Numbered from the stretch's first letter, positions 33,877-42,463 are shown. The stretch: 64,000 bases of DNA from Salegentibacter sp. Hel_I_6 (GCF_000745315.1 NZ_JQNQ01000001.1:1240001-1304000), one strand, 5' to 3'. The notes: generated by a model from the letters alone, not told the origin. Numbers and translations: made by a program.

Positions 33877-34815
33877 TTAATCAGTGATTAAGGGCAAATT
33901 TTTCTTTTCTAAAATCTTATTCATTCCAGTAATTCCCTGCAGACCGCCGGTATGAATAGCCAGAATCTTACTCCCTGAAGGAAAATACCCAGATTCTATT
34001 AGGTCAAAAATACCAAAAAGTAATTTTCCTGTATATATAGGATCTAACTGAATTTCATATTTTTTTTTGAAAGTATTAATAAAATTTATCAATTGGGCAT
34101 TTACTTTAGCATAACCGCTAAAATGGTAGTTTAGTATTAAATCCCAGTTGTTTTTGCTACTGAATTTCCTGATTTCCTTAGAAAGAAAATCCCCTTTTAA
34201 AGCAGGAAATCCCAGTATTTTCTGATTTTCGGCAGAGGCGTTTATCAAGCCCGAAAGTGTTCCTCCTGTTCCTACCGAAGCGGCTATAAAGTCGAATTCT
34301 TTATCTTTCTCGCTTAAAATTTCCTCACAACCTTTTATCGCTAATTGGTTAGTGCCACCTTCGGGCACCAAATAAAATTCACCGAATTCTTCATTAAGTT
34401 TCTGCTGAAACTCTAATGTTTCTTTCTTCCGATACGCTTCCCTCGAAACAAAGCGGAATTGCATTCCGCAGGAATGAGCAAATTGAAGTGTTGAGTTTTG
34501 CGCTAAAGTATTTTCCAGGTTTTCACCCAATTCTTCTCCCCTAATAATTCCTATAGTTTTTAAACCCGAAATTTTTCCAGCCGCGGCTGTAGCTGCAATA
34601 TGGTTAGAATAAGCGCCGCCAAAAGTTAACAAGGTCTTCTTTTCTTGTTTTTCAGCTTCAAGAATATTGTATTTAATCTTCCTGAATTTATTCCCGGAAA
34701 CTTCTGGATGCAGCAAATCTTCCCGCTTTAGATGAAGGGAAATTCCATCCGAAAAATCAGCTATAAATTGATTTTCCGAAGAAATTTCAGCATTAAAATT
34801 TAAGGAATTTAGCAT
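33877..34815 (-). CDS. PLP-dependent ACC deaminase / D-cysteine desulfhydrase family protein
   Basis: 312 residues, fold type II PLP enzyme. Motifs: LKREDLLHPEVSGNKFRKIK, in which the Lys after GNKFR is the usual Schiff-base residue, LLTFGGAYSNHIAATAAAGK and SVGTGGTLSGLINAS (phosphate cradle). The family deaminates 1-aminocyclopropane-1-carboxylate or removes sulfide from D-cysteine. By context and taxon, D-amino-acid desulfhydrase activity is more likely than ACC deaminase, but this is not decisive. Confidence 0.87.
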   Translation of the reverse strand: MLNSLNFNAEISSENQFIADFSDGISLHLKREDLLHPEVSGNKFRKIKYNILEAEKQEKKTLLTFGGAYSNHIAATAAAGKISGLKTIGIIRGEELGENLENTLAQNSTLQFAHSCGMQFRFVSREAYRKKETLEFQQKLNEEFGEFYLVPEGGTNQLAIKGCEEILSEKDKEFDFIAASVGTGGTLSGLINASAENQKILGFPALKGDFLSKEIRKFSSKNNWDLILNYHFSGYAKVNAQLINFINTFKKKYEIQLDPIYTGKLLFGIFDLIESGYFPSGSKILAIHTGGLQGITGMNKILEKKNLPLITD

Positions 34816-34847
34816 ACTACAAAGGTCTTAATTCTGTGATTAATCAC

Positions 34848-35174
34848 CTATACAAATTGCAAAAATGCCCAGAATTTACGCTCCTTTATATAATTCTCTT
34901 TCATTTCCTGGGAATAAGCTTCCCGCTCAAAACTAATATTTTTATAAGCCAAAAAACGATCTTTATAATAGATTAAACGAAGAAGATATTCAATCAAATA
35001 CCAAATATAAAAAGGAAGAATAAGCAATTCTATTTGCTGCCTAAGATGAATTTTTTCGTGATTTATAAAAATTTCATCTTTCTTAAGTTCCGGGTTTTTT
35101 AATATCACAAAAGGCCATAAACTCACACCTTCAAAAGATTTCCCCAGGAGATATTTGTTAACGATTAGAATCAC
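34848..35174 (-). CDS. Small membrane protein with HExxH motif
   Basis: 108 residues, a conserved type in flavobacteria as far as I recognise it, without assigned function. It contains INHEKIHLRQQIE (HEKIH near 39-43), then a hydrophobic segment LLILPFYIWYLIEYLLRLIY, and SFEREAYSQEMKENY, where a Glu could be a third zinc ligand. The order HExxH, hydrophobic helix, E-containing helix is that of a reduced M56/M48-like gluzincin. Activity is unproven. It is divergent from the DUF5522 gene with only about 30 bp between starts. Confidence 0.65.
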   Translation of the reverse strand: MILIVNKYLLGKSFEGVSLWPFVILKNPELKKDEIFINHEKIHLRQQIELLILPFYIWYLIEYLLRLIYYKDRFLAYKNISFEREAYSQEMKENYIKERKFWAFLQFV

Positions 35175-35206
35175 GGATGGAAGTTAAGAAATTGTATTTT
35201 TGCGAT

Positions 35207-35377
35207 ATGAGTTTTTTCAAAAAAAGAATTCCGTTAGAAGAAGGAGATTACTACACCACTCCTGAAGGTTATCGTTGTTTTACCGAGCAATATCACTTAA
35301 AACGTGGTTATTGCTGCGAAAGCGGTTGCCGGCATTGCCCCTACGGTTTTAATAAGAAAACCGGGAAACAATCATAA
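35207..35377 (+). CDS. DUF5522 family Cys-rich small protein
   Basis: 56 residues from ATG 35207 (MSFFKKRIPLEEGDYYTTPE); the frame reaches an earlier ATG at 35177. The Cys cluster YCCESGCRHCPYGF is the family hallmark and suggests a metal or iron-sulfur site. A -7-like TATTTTTG at 35195-35202 would place transcription start at or next to ATG 35207. That favours the short form and a leaderless mRNA. The function is unknown. The 3' end overlaps the convergent NlpE-like gene by 6 bp. Confidence 0.8.
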   Translation: MSFFKKRIPLEEGDYYTTPEGYRCFTEQYHLKRGYCCESGCRHCPYGFNKKTGKQS

Positions 35378-35836
35378 TTTATTGGTTTTTGTAAGCCTAT
35401 ATTTTACTGCAGAATCACCCATTACTTTAGATTCATCCTTAAAAACCTGTAAGAGGTAATTTTCACTCACTTGAAAATAAAGCTTTTTTCGTTTTCCTAA
35501 ACTAACGGTATTCCCCTGTTTATTCCATTCAAATTTTCCGGTTTCATTAAAGTTATTTTCTTCAGTATCATCTCTTCCCATGTAATGCTGCGAAAGCACA
35601 TAATCTAAATTTTTCTTTAGCTGAATACTGGTTTCAATTCCCTCGCAATCTCCACACGGCAAAACTCCCTCGTAAACACCGTCCCAATCCAATGAGTTTT
35701 GTGAATTATGCGCACTATCTGGCTTGGTATTTATTTCCTCATCAGAACTTTCCAGCGAATTACTTTCTGCTGTTTTCTCCTGATCCTTACAGGAAATAAG
35801 ACAAACAAGTGCAAAAAGAATTATAATAGATTTCAT
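35372..35836 (-). CDS. NlpE N-terminal-domain lipoprotein
   Basis: 154 residues. The lipoprotein signal ends in VCLISCKDQE, and a polar Ser/Asn/Glu linker (about 20-50) follows. The NlpE-like beta-barrel starts at WDGVYEGVLPCGDCEGIETS, whose CxxC is the conserved redox or copper motif of the family, and continues through YLLQVFKDESKVMGDSAVKY. NlpE in enterobacteria signals envelope and surface stress through Cpx. Cpx is not expected here, so only an envelope role is inferred. Confidence 0.85.
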   Translation of the reverse strand: MKSIIILFALVCLISCKDQEKTAESNSLESSDEEINTKPDSAHNSQNSLDWDGVYEGVLPCGDCEGIETSIQLKKNLDYVLSQHYMGRDDTEENNFNETGKFEWNKQGNTVSLGKRKKLYFQVSENYLLQVFKDESKVMGDSAVKYRLTKTNKL

Positions 35837-35942
35837 AATTTATTTCTTTAAAAGAGCGCTAAATTTATAGAAAATGTATTTTATAACTTCTTAATTTAAC
35901 ATTTCTTCCTAATATTGAAATCTATTGCAAACAGAAAATCAA

Positions 35943-37940
35943 ATGGACTTTAAAGCGAAAATATTACAGGGAATTCCCAGTGAACTGCCTCCCAAAAAAG
36001 AATACGATACCTCGGTAAATCACGCCCCTAAACGAAAGGCTATTTTAAATACCGAAGAAAAACAATTAGCGCTTCAAAATGCTCTGCGTTATTTTGAAGA
36101 AAAACATCACCAGGAATTGCTACCTGAATTTAAGGACGAACTGGAAAAATACGGAAGGATTTATATGTATCGTCTGAAACCAGATTATGATATGTATGCC
36201 CGCAATATTGAAGAATATCCGGGAAATAGCACACAGGCGAAAGGAATCATGCTAATGATTCAAAACAACCTGGACCCCACGGTAGCGCAACATCCCGATG
36301 AATTGATTACTTACGGTGGCAATGGGGCGGTTTTTCAAAACTGGGCGCAATACCTGCTCACTATGCAATATTTAGCCGAAATGGAAAACGATCAGACTTT
36401 GGTGATGTATTCTGGCCATCCTATGGGCTTATTCCCTTCTCACGAAAATGCCCCAAGAGTAGTAGTTACTAACGGAATGATGGTCCCAAATTATTCGAAA
36501 CCCGATGACTGGGAAAAATTTAATGCCCTTGGTGTAACTCAATATGGTCAAATGACGGCTGGAAGTTATATGTACATTGGCCCGCAAGGAATTGTTCACG
36601 GCACCACGATCACAGTTTTAAATGCCGGAAGAAAAATATCAAGATCGGGAGAAAGCCTGGCAGGAAAGTTATTTGTGACTTCCGGTCTTGGCGGAATGAG
36701 CGGCGCACAACCTAAAGCAGGAAATATTGCAGGTTGTATTACCGTTTGTGCCGAAGTAAATCCCAAAGCTACACAAACACGCCATAGCCAGGGTTGGATA
36801 GACGAAGTAATTTCTGATCTAGAAAAACTTGCTATAAGAGTGCAGGAAGCCAAAGCAAACAAGGAAATAGTTTCTATCGCTTTCCAGGGAAATATCGTAG
36901 ATGTTTGGGAGTATTTTGAAAAGGAAAATATTTATATCGATTTGGGTAGTGACCAGACTTCCTTACACAATCCCTGGGCAGGCGGTTATTACCCGGTAGG
37001 CTTGAGTTTAGAAGAAGCCAATACAATGATGGCTGAGGAACCTGAAAAATTTAAAGAAAAAGTACAGGGAAGTTTAAAAAGACAAACTGCAGCGATTAAT
37101 AAACATACTGCTAAAGGCACCTATTTCTTTGATTACGGAAACGCTTTCTTATTAGAAGCTTCACGGGCAGGAGCAGATATTCTTGCTGAAAACGGAAAAG
37201 ATTTTAAATATCCGAGCTACGTGCAGGATATTATGGGCCCCATGTGTTTTGACTACGGTTTTGGGCCTTTTAGATGGGTTTGTGCCTCAGGAAAAGAAGA
37301 AGATCTTGATAAAACCGATAAGATCGCGACTCAGGTTTTAGAAGAGCTTAAAAAGAATTGCCCGGAGGAAATTCAGCAGCAAATGGCTGATAATATTCAG
37401 TGGATAAAGGGCGCAAGAGAAAATAAACTGGTGGTAGGATCTAAAGCCAGGATTCTCTATGCCGATGCCGAAGGCCGAATGAAAATTGCCAAAGCTTTCA
37501 ATGATGCCATTGGAAATAGGGAAATAGGAACGGTTATTTTAGGGCGTGATCATCACGATGTTTCCGGAACGGATTCTCCCTATCGGGAAACCTCAAATAT
37601 TTACGATGGGTCCCAGTTTACAGCTGATATGGCGATACAAAATGTAATTGGAGATAGCTTTAGAGGTGCCACCTGGGTGAGTATCCATAATGGCGGCGGA
37701 GTTGGTTGGGGTGAGGTGATTAACGGAGGATTTGGTATGATTCTTGAAGGAAATAACGCATCGGAGGAGCGTTTAAAGTCTATGCTTTTCTGGGATGTTA
37801 ACAATGGAATTGCCCGCCGAAGCTGGGCCCGAAATAAAGAAGCAGTCTTCGCTGCAAAAAGGGCTATGCAAATGGAACCAAAACTAAAAGTGACACTCCC
37901 AAACCTGGTAGACCCGGCTCTTTTCGACACTAACACCTAA
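35943..37940 (+). CDS. hutU: Urocanate hydratase
   Basis: Converts urocanate to imidazolonepropionate using tightly bound NAD+, step two of histidine breakdown. 665 residues from ATG 35943; the frame starts six codons earlier at a TTG. Motifs: TYGGNGAVFQNWAQYLLTMQ, MYSGHPMGLFPSHENAPR, TSGLGGMSGAQPKAGNIAG (NAD loop) and DIMGPMCFDYGFGPFRWVC with the catalytic Cys region. The length matches the long Bacteroidota form. No hutH, hutI or hutG is present in the window. Confidence 0.94.
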   Translation: MDFKAKILQGIPSELPPKKEYDTSVNHAPKRKAILNTEEKQLALQNALRYFEEKHHQELLPEFKDELEKYGRIYMYRLKPDYDMYARNIEEYPGNSTQAKGIMLMIQNNLDPTVAQHPDELITYGGNGAVFQNWAQYLLTMQYLAEMENDQTLVMYSGHPMGLFPSHENAPRVVVTNGMMVPNYSKPDDWEKFNALGVTQYGQMTAGSYMYIGPQGIVHGTTITVLNAGRKISRSGESLAGKLFVTSGLGGMSGAQPKAGNIAGCITVCAEVNPKATQTRHSQGWIDEVISDLEKLAIRVQEAKANKEIVSIAFQGNIVDVWEYFEKENIYIDLGSDQTSLHNPWAGGYYPVGLSLEEANTMMAEEPEKFKEKVQGSLKRQTAAINKHTAKGTYFFDYGNAFLLEASRAGADILAENGKDFKYPSYVQDIMGPMCFDYGFGPFRWVCASGKEEDLDKTDKIATQVLEELKKNCPEEIQQQMADNIQWIKGARENKLVVGSKARILYADAEGRMKIAKAFNDAIGNREIGTVILGRDHHDVSGTDSPYRETSNIYDGSQFTADMAIQNVIGDSFRGATWVSIHNGGGVGWGEVINGGFGMILEGNNASEERLKSMLFWDVNNGIARRSWARNKEAVFAAKRAMQMEPKLKVTLPNLVDPALFDTNT

Positions 37941-37952
37941 AACTATTTATTT

Positions 37953-38495
37953 ATGAGAGTCCTAAAAATTACACCGGTCTTATTGCTGCTAGCAGTTTTA
38001 ATAACTTCCTGCAGTAGCGTAAGAGTTGCTTCAGATTACGATAGAGAAGTTAATTTTGAGCAATATAGCAGTTATGCATTTTTTAAGCCGGGAATAGATA
38101 AAGCTGAAATTTCCGATTTAGACAAAAAACGAATTCTTCGTGCTATTGAGGCTGAAATGCAACGTAAAGGCTTTACAAAATCTGATGATCCAGATCTTTT
38201 GGTAAGCATCTTTACAAAAACCAATGAAAATATTAATATCTACCAGAACAATATGATGGGCTGGGGATATGGCTGGGGTTGGCACCCGTGGTATTGGGGA
38301 TCAGGTTTCAATACGGTGAACCGCACCAGTGAAGGCACACTTTACATAGATCTAATTGATGCCGATGGAAAAGAACTGGTTTGGCAAGGAATGGGAACGG
38401 CTGCTTTAGCCAGTGATGTGAATAAAAAACAAAAAAGGATAAACGAAATTGTTTCTGAAATACTTGAAAAGTATCCGCCAGAAATCAAGAATTAG
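37953..38495 (+). CDS. DUF4136 lipoprotein
   Basis: 180 residues. Lipobox in LLLAVLITSCSSVRV, then the DUF4136 core: DYDREVNFEQYSSYAFFKPG, a helix that begins DLDKKRILRAIEAEMQRKGF, DDPDLLVSIFTKTNENINIY, a Trp/Gly-rich loop (MGWGYGWGWHPWYWGSGF) and the closing strand TLYIDLIDADGKELVWQGMG. The envelope function is unknown. It begins 12 bp after hutU and ends at a clear terminator. Confidence 0.9.
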   Translation: MRVLKITPVLLLLAVLITSCSSVRVASDYDREVNFEQYSSYAFFKPGIDKAEISDLDKKRILRAIEAEMQRKGFTKSDDPDLLVSIFTKTNENINIYQNNMMGWGYGWGWHPWYWGSGFNTVNRTSEGTLYIDLIDADGKELVWQGMGTAALASDVNKKQKRINEIVSEILEKYPPEIKN

Positions 38496-38515
38496 CCCCA
38501 CAAATTTTTTAACTA

Positions 38516-38545
38516 AAATGCTCCTCTTACGGGAGCATTTTTATT
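38516..38545 (+). terminator. Terminator after the DUF4136 gene
   Basis: AAATGCTCC/GGGAGCATTT around TCTTAC, followed by TTATTTTT. Confidence 0.88.
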
Positions 38546-38624
38546 TTTATACAGGTTTAGTTATCATTTTATGAATTTCGGCTTAATTTCTTATCTTTAT
38601 ATTGAATTTTAGTTAATCATAATT

Positions 38625-40379
38625 ATGCTCGATAAAGTTGAATCTAATGCGATTTTAGACCGCTTGCCGGCCCATCTTCAGCAATATATAAAACCACAGA
38701 ATTACGATGATTATTCCCCGGTAAACCACGCGGTTTGGCGCTATGTAATGCGTAAAAATGTAGATTACCTAAGTAAAGTTGCGCACGAGTCTTACCTTGA
38801 TGGTTTAAAACAAACCGGGATTTCTATAGATCATATTCCTAATATGTATGGGATGAACCGAATTTTAAAAGAAATTGGATGGGCTGCTGTAGCTGTAGAC
38901 GGATTCATTCCGCCGGCTGCTTTTATGGAATTCCAGGCTTTTAATGTTTTGGTAATTGCAAGTGATATTCGTCAGCTCGAGCATATAGAATATACTCCTG
39001 CACCCGATATTATTCACGAAGGTGCAGGCCACGCACCTATTATCGCTAATCCAGAATATGCAGAATATCTTAGACGCTTTGGCGAAATTGGCTGTAAAGC
39101 GATTTCCAGCGCTAAAGATTATGAAATGTACGAGGCTATAAGGCATCTTTCTATTATTAAGGAAGCTGAAGATACACCTCAGCAAGAAATTGAAGAAGCC
39201 GAAAAGAAAGTAGATTACCTGCAAAATAATATGGGGAAGCCCAGCGAAATGGCGCAAATTAGAAATTTGCACTGGTGGACCGTGGAATATGGATTGATAG
39301 GAAGTTTGGAAGACCCAAAAATCTATGGAGCCGGTTTACTCTCTTCTATTGGAGAAAGCGCCTGGTGTATGACAGATAAAGTAAAGAAAATTCCATATTC
39401 TATTGAAGCTTGCAAACAGGAATTTGATATCACAAAACCCCAGCCTCAACTTTATGTAACGCCAGATTTTGCTCATTTAAGCTCAGTTCTGGAGGAATTT
39501 GCTAATAAAATGGCTTTAAGAAAAGGCGGTTTGGAAGGAATTCAAAAATTGATAGATTCTAAAAATCTTGGCACTATAGAGTTAAGTACCGGTTTACAGA
39601 TCTCGGGAGATTTTTCAAAAGTTATTGAACACGATGGTAAACCAATTTATATTCAAACGTCAGGGAAAACTGCCCTTTCCCATCGCGAAAAGGAACTGGT
39701 AGGTCACGGTGTGAAAAATCATCCTGAGGGATTTGGCTCGCCAATTGGCTCTTTAAAAGGAATCAATTTAGCGATAGAAGATATGAGTCCGCGAGATCTT
39801 AGAGCTTACGATATTTATGAAGCTGAAAAGATTGAATTTGAATTTGAAGGTGGAATAAAAGTAAAAGGAGAAATAATTACCGGCACCCGAAATCTGCAGG
39901 GGAAAATAATCCTTATCAGTCTGAAAGATTGTACGGTTACTTATGGAGAGGAAATTCTTTTTAAACCTGAATGGGGCAAATACGATATGGCGATTGGGAA
40001 AGAAATTATTTCAGCATTTGCCGGCCCGGCAGATAATCTTTCGTTTGATCTAATTACCCACAAAACCTCAACTACCACAATAAAAAGCAAAAGTACGCCA
40101 GAACGGGAAGAGCTGAACTCTCTTTATGATTCAGTTAGAAATATTAGAGAAGGAAAAAATGCCAAATTCTCTTTAGATGCTGCTTTGGATCTGGTAAAAA
40201 AACATCACCCAAAAGACTGGTTGCTTTCCGTGGAAATATATGAGCTAACAGTAGGGAAAGATGAAAAACTCGCTAAAGAGGCTCTAAACAATTTAGAAGA
40301 AGTAAAATCTCGTAGACCAGATATCTCACATTTAATTGATGGCGGAATTAGCCTTATAAACGGCCAACTGGTAAGCTAA
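38625..40379 (+). CDS. Aromatic amino acid hydroxylase, long Bacteroidota form
   Basis: A pterin- and Fe(II)-dependent hydroxylase, probably phenylalanine 4-monooxygenase. The catalytic domain (about 1-300) has the facial-triad motif PDIIHEGAGHAPIIANPEYA (two His) with the Glu further on in the YEMYEAIRHL/IEEAEKKV region or the conserved TVEYGLIG segment, and GAGLLSSIGES. Typical bacterial PheH has under 300 residues; this one has 584. The extra C-terminal part (from about 300) lacks familiar motifs and includes a beta-rich stretch around VKGEIITGTRNLQGKIILIS. It is monocistronic by spacing. Confidence 0.9.
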   Translation: MLDKVESNAILDRLPAHLQQYIKPQNYDDYSPVNHAVWRYVMRKNVDYLSKVAHESYLDGLKQTGISIDHIPNMYGMNRILKEIGWAAVAVDGFIPPAAFMEFQAFNVLVIASDIRQLEHIEYTPAPDIIHEGAGHAPIIANPEYAEYLRRFGEIGCKAISSAKDYEMYEAIRHLSIIKEAEDTPQQEIEEAEKKVDYLQNNMGKPSEMAQIRNLHWWTVEYGLIGSLEDPKIYGAGLLSSIGESAWCMTDKVKKIPYSIEACKQEFDITKPQPQLYVTPDFAHLSSVLEEFANKMALRKGGLEGIQKLIDSKNLGTIELSTGLQISGDFSKVIEHDGKPIYIQTSGKTALSHREKELVGHGVKNHPEGFGSPIGSLKGINLAIEDMSPRDLRAYDIYEAEKIEFEFEGGIKVKGEIITGTRNLQGKIILISLKDCTVTYGEEILFKPEWGKYDMAIGKEIISAFAGPADNLSFDLITHKTSTTTIKSKSTPEREELNSLYDSVRNIREGKNAKFSLDAALDLVKKHHPKDWLLSVEIYELTVGKDEKLAKEALNNLEEVKSRRPDISHLIDGGISLINGQLVS

Positions 40380-40414
40380 TACAGCAATCAAATTTCAAAT
40401 CCTGAAAAAGCAGC

Positions 40415-41029
40415 CTAGAGTTTTATTTTTTCGAATTCTTCGGAATTATTAAAATTCTGGTCGTTGTATTGCAGCGTCCAACCCATAGAATTGGTTAAAA
40501 TATAAATCTTCTGTAATTCGCTAATCAGCCTATTTTGCGCATTTGATTTTAGCGAGGAGGCTTCAACCTTTTCCCGAATAGATTTTTCAATTCGGCCTTT
40601 AATTTTATTGTGATCTTCAGCATCAAACTGGTTTAAATAATCCTGGGTAACATCGTAATATTTTATCTCGGGATTTATCGTTATTTCTTCTTTTGGAATA
40701 GAGATTATGCGTACAATTTTATTTTCTTCATCAATTTCGGTTTCTAATTTACTTAGATCGTAAGCCACCGTTGCCGTAGCATTTACAATGATAAGCGCTT
40801 TCTTTCTTGCCGAAAATATATCGAGATAAAACTTCTTTGAATTTTTATAAGAATAAACCTGAGAAAAAGTGCCTTCGGTAACCACGAGCTTACCAACATT
40901 TTTTATTTGTTGCTGTAATAAAGCGGTACTTTCTTCTAATTCATCCTCTTTCTGGTTTCTATTTTCACAAAAACGCACGCCAAAAACCACCAGTAACACC
41001 AAAAAGGCTCCAATAAGGAAATTTCTCAT
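40415..41029 (-). CDS. DUF4230 family protein
   Basis: 204 residues. An N-terminal anchor (FLIGAFLVLLVVFGVRF) precedes a periplasmic domain with VGKLVVTEGTFSQVYSYKNS, the ALIIVNATATVAYDLSKLE strand pair, VRIISIPKEEITINPEIKYY and a long helix ending ISELQKIYILTNSMGWTLQY. These are DUF4230 features; its function is unknown. A promoter about 220 bp upstream leaves a long, hairpin-rich leader (see 41030-41282). Confidence 0.88.
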   Translation of the reverse strand: MRNFLIGAFLVLLVVFGVRFCENRNQKEDELEESTALLQQQIKNVGKLVVTEGTFSQVYSYKNSKKFYLDIFSARKKALIIVNATATVAYDLSKLETEIDEENKIVRIISIPKEEITINPEIKYYDVTQDYLNQFDAEDHNKIKGRIEKSIREKVEASSLKSNAQNRLISELQKIYILTNSMGWTLQYNDQNFNNSEEFEKIKL

Positions 41030-41282
41030 TCTTCAATTTTTTCTAAAGGTACAAAGATTGTGAGTTTTGAGGTTTTTTGAAGAAAACACTGGCGTCATAA
41101 AATACTTATGGACGGCCCCACCCGTCCATAAGCTTTTAAAATTTCTAAAATCTACCCCAACAAATTTTAGAAAACGAATTAAGACATTTGTCAAAACCTT
41201 TGGGCTTTTCAGCCTTTCGTTCTCAACGACTTATATCCCGAATTCTAATTTAAAAGTACGAAATAATTCTATACAAAGTCAA
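41030..41282 (-). promoter_or_regulatory. Promoter and long structured leader upstream of the DUF4230 gene
   Basis: On the minus strand: TTG (41282-41280), a 21-bp spacer and -7 TACTTTTA (41258-41251). The transcript would then cross three hairpins: GGCT-GAAA-AGCC near 41203-41215, TCTAAAAT/ATTTTAGA near 41145-41173 and CTTATGGAC/GTCCATAAG at 41132-41105. No ORF of note is present. It could be a 5' leader or a separate small RNA; no Rfam family was recognised. Confidence 0.35.
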
Positions 41283-41322
41283 GATAAAAATTATATTAAA
41301 GATTATTTTACGCAAATTTAAT

Positions 41323-42291
41323 TTAGAAATCCAGGTGAGGAAATCGCATCTTAAGTGCTGAAATTTGAGTTTCCAGTTTTTCTAAAAAGCGCAAATGCGC
41401 TTCAGAATCAGGATTAAACGGGCGATGCGCTAATCCTTTTTGAATATTTTCTACTTCATTTAAAACCAAAAGAGAGGCTTCTGAAAACCAGGCTTCTGTA
41501 AATCGTTTCCAAATATAATTTATGGCTGTTTGCGAAGGATGTAACATATCTTCACCATAAAACCGATAATCACGAAGCTCGTCCATCATCAATTCATAAG
41601 ATGGAAAATAAAGCCCCCTAACCCCCAAAGGGGGAATTGATTTTCTATTTGTCAATAGATTATGAATTGCGGTAATTAAGTGCGCTTTGCTTCTTTGATT
41701 TTCAATAAACCCATCTTTGATATGCCGAACCGGAGAAACCGTGAAAATCACCGTAATTGTAGGATTAAATTCTTTGATGAATAATATAATATTACTCAAA
41801 GAGGCTTCTATTTCTTCCACTGACTGTAGTTCCTTTCTAAATTGCTTCTGCGGAACTTTATGACAGTTGGCTACGCTCTGCTTGTTTTCCAAATGATAAT
41901 AACTCCAGGCAGTGCCCAAAGTGATTACCAAATGTGAGCTTTGCTGAAGAAACTCACGAGCGTTTTTTAATGCTGAATTAAGGTTCTCTAGCAAAACCTC
42001 AGCCTCAGGATCACTTAATGAAGAGTGCGCATCAAAACAATGCCAGCGCTCCTGGTGCTGAAAAATATCCTTTTCGGTATATAGCGTTTCTTCATTAAGT
42101 TTTCGAAAAAACTTTGCAATAGCTAAAGGATGAAAAAGAATTCCGAAGGGATTCTGCAAATTTTGCAACTTATAGAAATCCAGTTTATTCCCGATATTCT
42201 CTACAAAACAGGAACCAATAAGAAAAACCTTAGATTCATAATCTATCTTAGGTTCAGCCTCTTTTATAGGTATTTTGGTCCTGAATTCCAT
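41323..42291 (-). CDS. GSCFA domain protein
   Basis: 322 residues. The naming motif is present as VFLIGSCFVENIG (near 22-34), then NPFGILFHPLAI, VITLGTAWSYY, VSPVRHIKDGF and DMLHPSQTAINYIW. This is the SGNH-hydrolase-like core of GSCFA proteins, whose substrate is unknown. Residues about 216-228 (NRKSIPPLGVRGLY) are encoded by a palindromic repeat and seem to be extra relative to the usual helix-to-YFPSYELMMDELRDYRFY junction. Element B lies just upstream. Confidence 0.9.
   Translation of the reverse strand: MEFRTKIPIKEAEPKIDYESKVFLIGSCFVENIGNKLDFYKLQNLQNPFGILFHPLAIAKFFRKLNEETLYTEKDIFQHQERWHCFDAHSSLSDPEAEVLLENLNSALKNAREFLQQSSHLVITLGTAWSYYHLENKQSVANCHKVPQKQFRKELQSVEEIEASLSNIILFIKEFNPTITVIFTVSPVRHIKDGFIENQRSKAHLITAIHNLLTNRKSIPPLGVRGLYFPSYELMMDELRDYRFYGEDMLHPSQTAINYIWKRFTEAWFSEASLLVLNEVENIQKGLAHRPFNPDSEAHLRFLEKLETQISALKMRFPHLDF
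41609..41640. repeat. Palindromic repeat read in frame inside the GSCFA gene
   Basis: GCCCCCTAACCCCCAAAGG and GGGAATTGA: a compact palindrome (CCCCC-AAA-GGGGG with an extra C-rich arm) whose base composition is unlike the surrounding AT-rich gene. It encodes SIPPLGVRGL without breaking the frame. It resembles intergenic flavobacterial repeats of the CCCCTAACCCCCAAAGGGG type. Confidence 0.6.
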
Positions 42292-42305
42292 AAAATTATA
42301 TACAA

Positions 42306-42455
42306 GCTGTCTGAAAAGGTTTTAAAACCGTCATCTTGAATTTATTTCAAAGCCTGTCCCGATTTTTTATCGGGGATCTAACGTACTGGTAATCAAAAAA
42401 ACATGTTAGAAGCTGAAACAAGTTCAGCTTGACGAAAATAGACTTTTCAGACAGC
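42306..42455. repeat. MITE-like palindromic element B
   Basis: A 13-bp perfect terminal inverted repeat, GCTGTCTGAAAAG (42306-42318) and CTTTTCAGACAGC (42443-42455), encloses REP-like cores: CCGTCATCTTGAATTTATTTC on the left and AGCTGAAACAAGTTCAGCTT on the right, plus an inner CCCGAT/ATCGGG hairpin. It lies between alaS (stop 42464) and the GSCFA start, and ends are shared with elements A and C. Confidence 0.65.
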
Positions 42456-42463
42456 CTCGTGCT

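Noticed and set aside
41067..41321. An 84-codon plus-strand ORF between the DUF4230 and GSCFA genes
   Set aside because: It crosses the hairpins and promoter of the minus-strand leader; composition is not protein-like and no family is recognisable.
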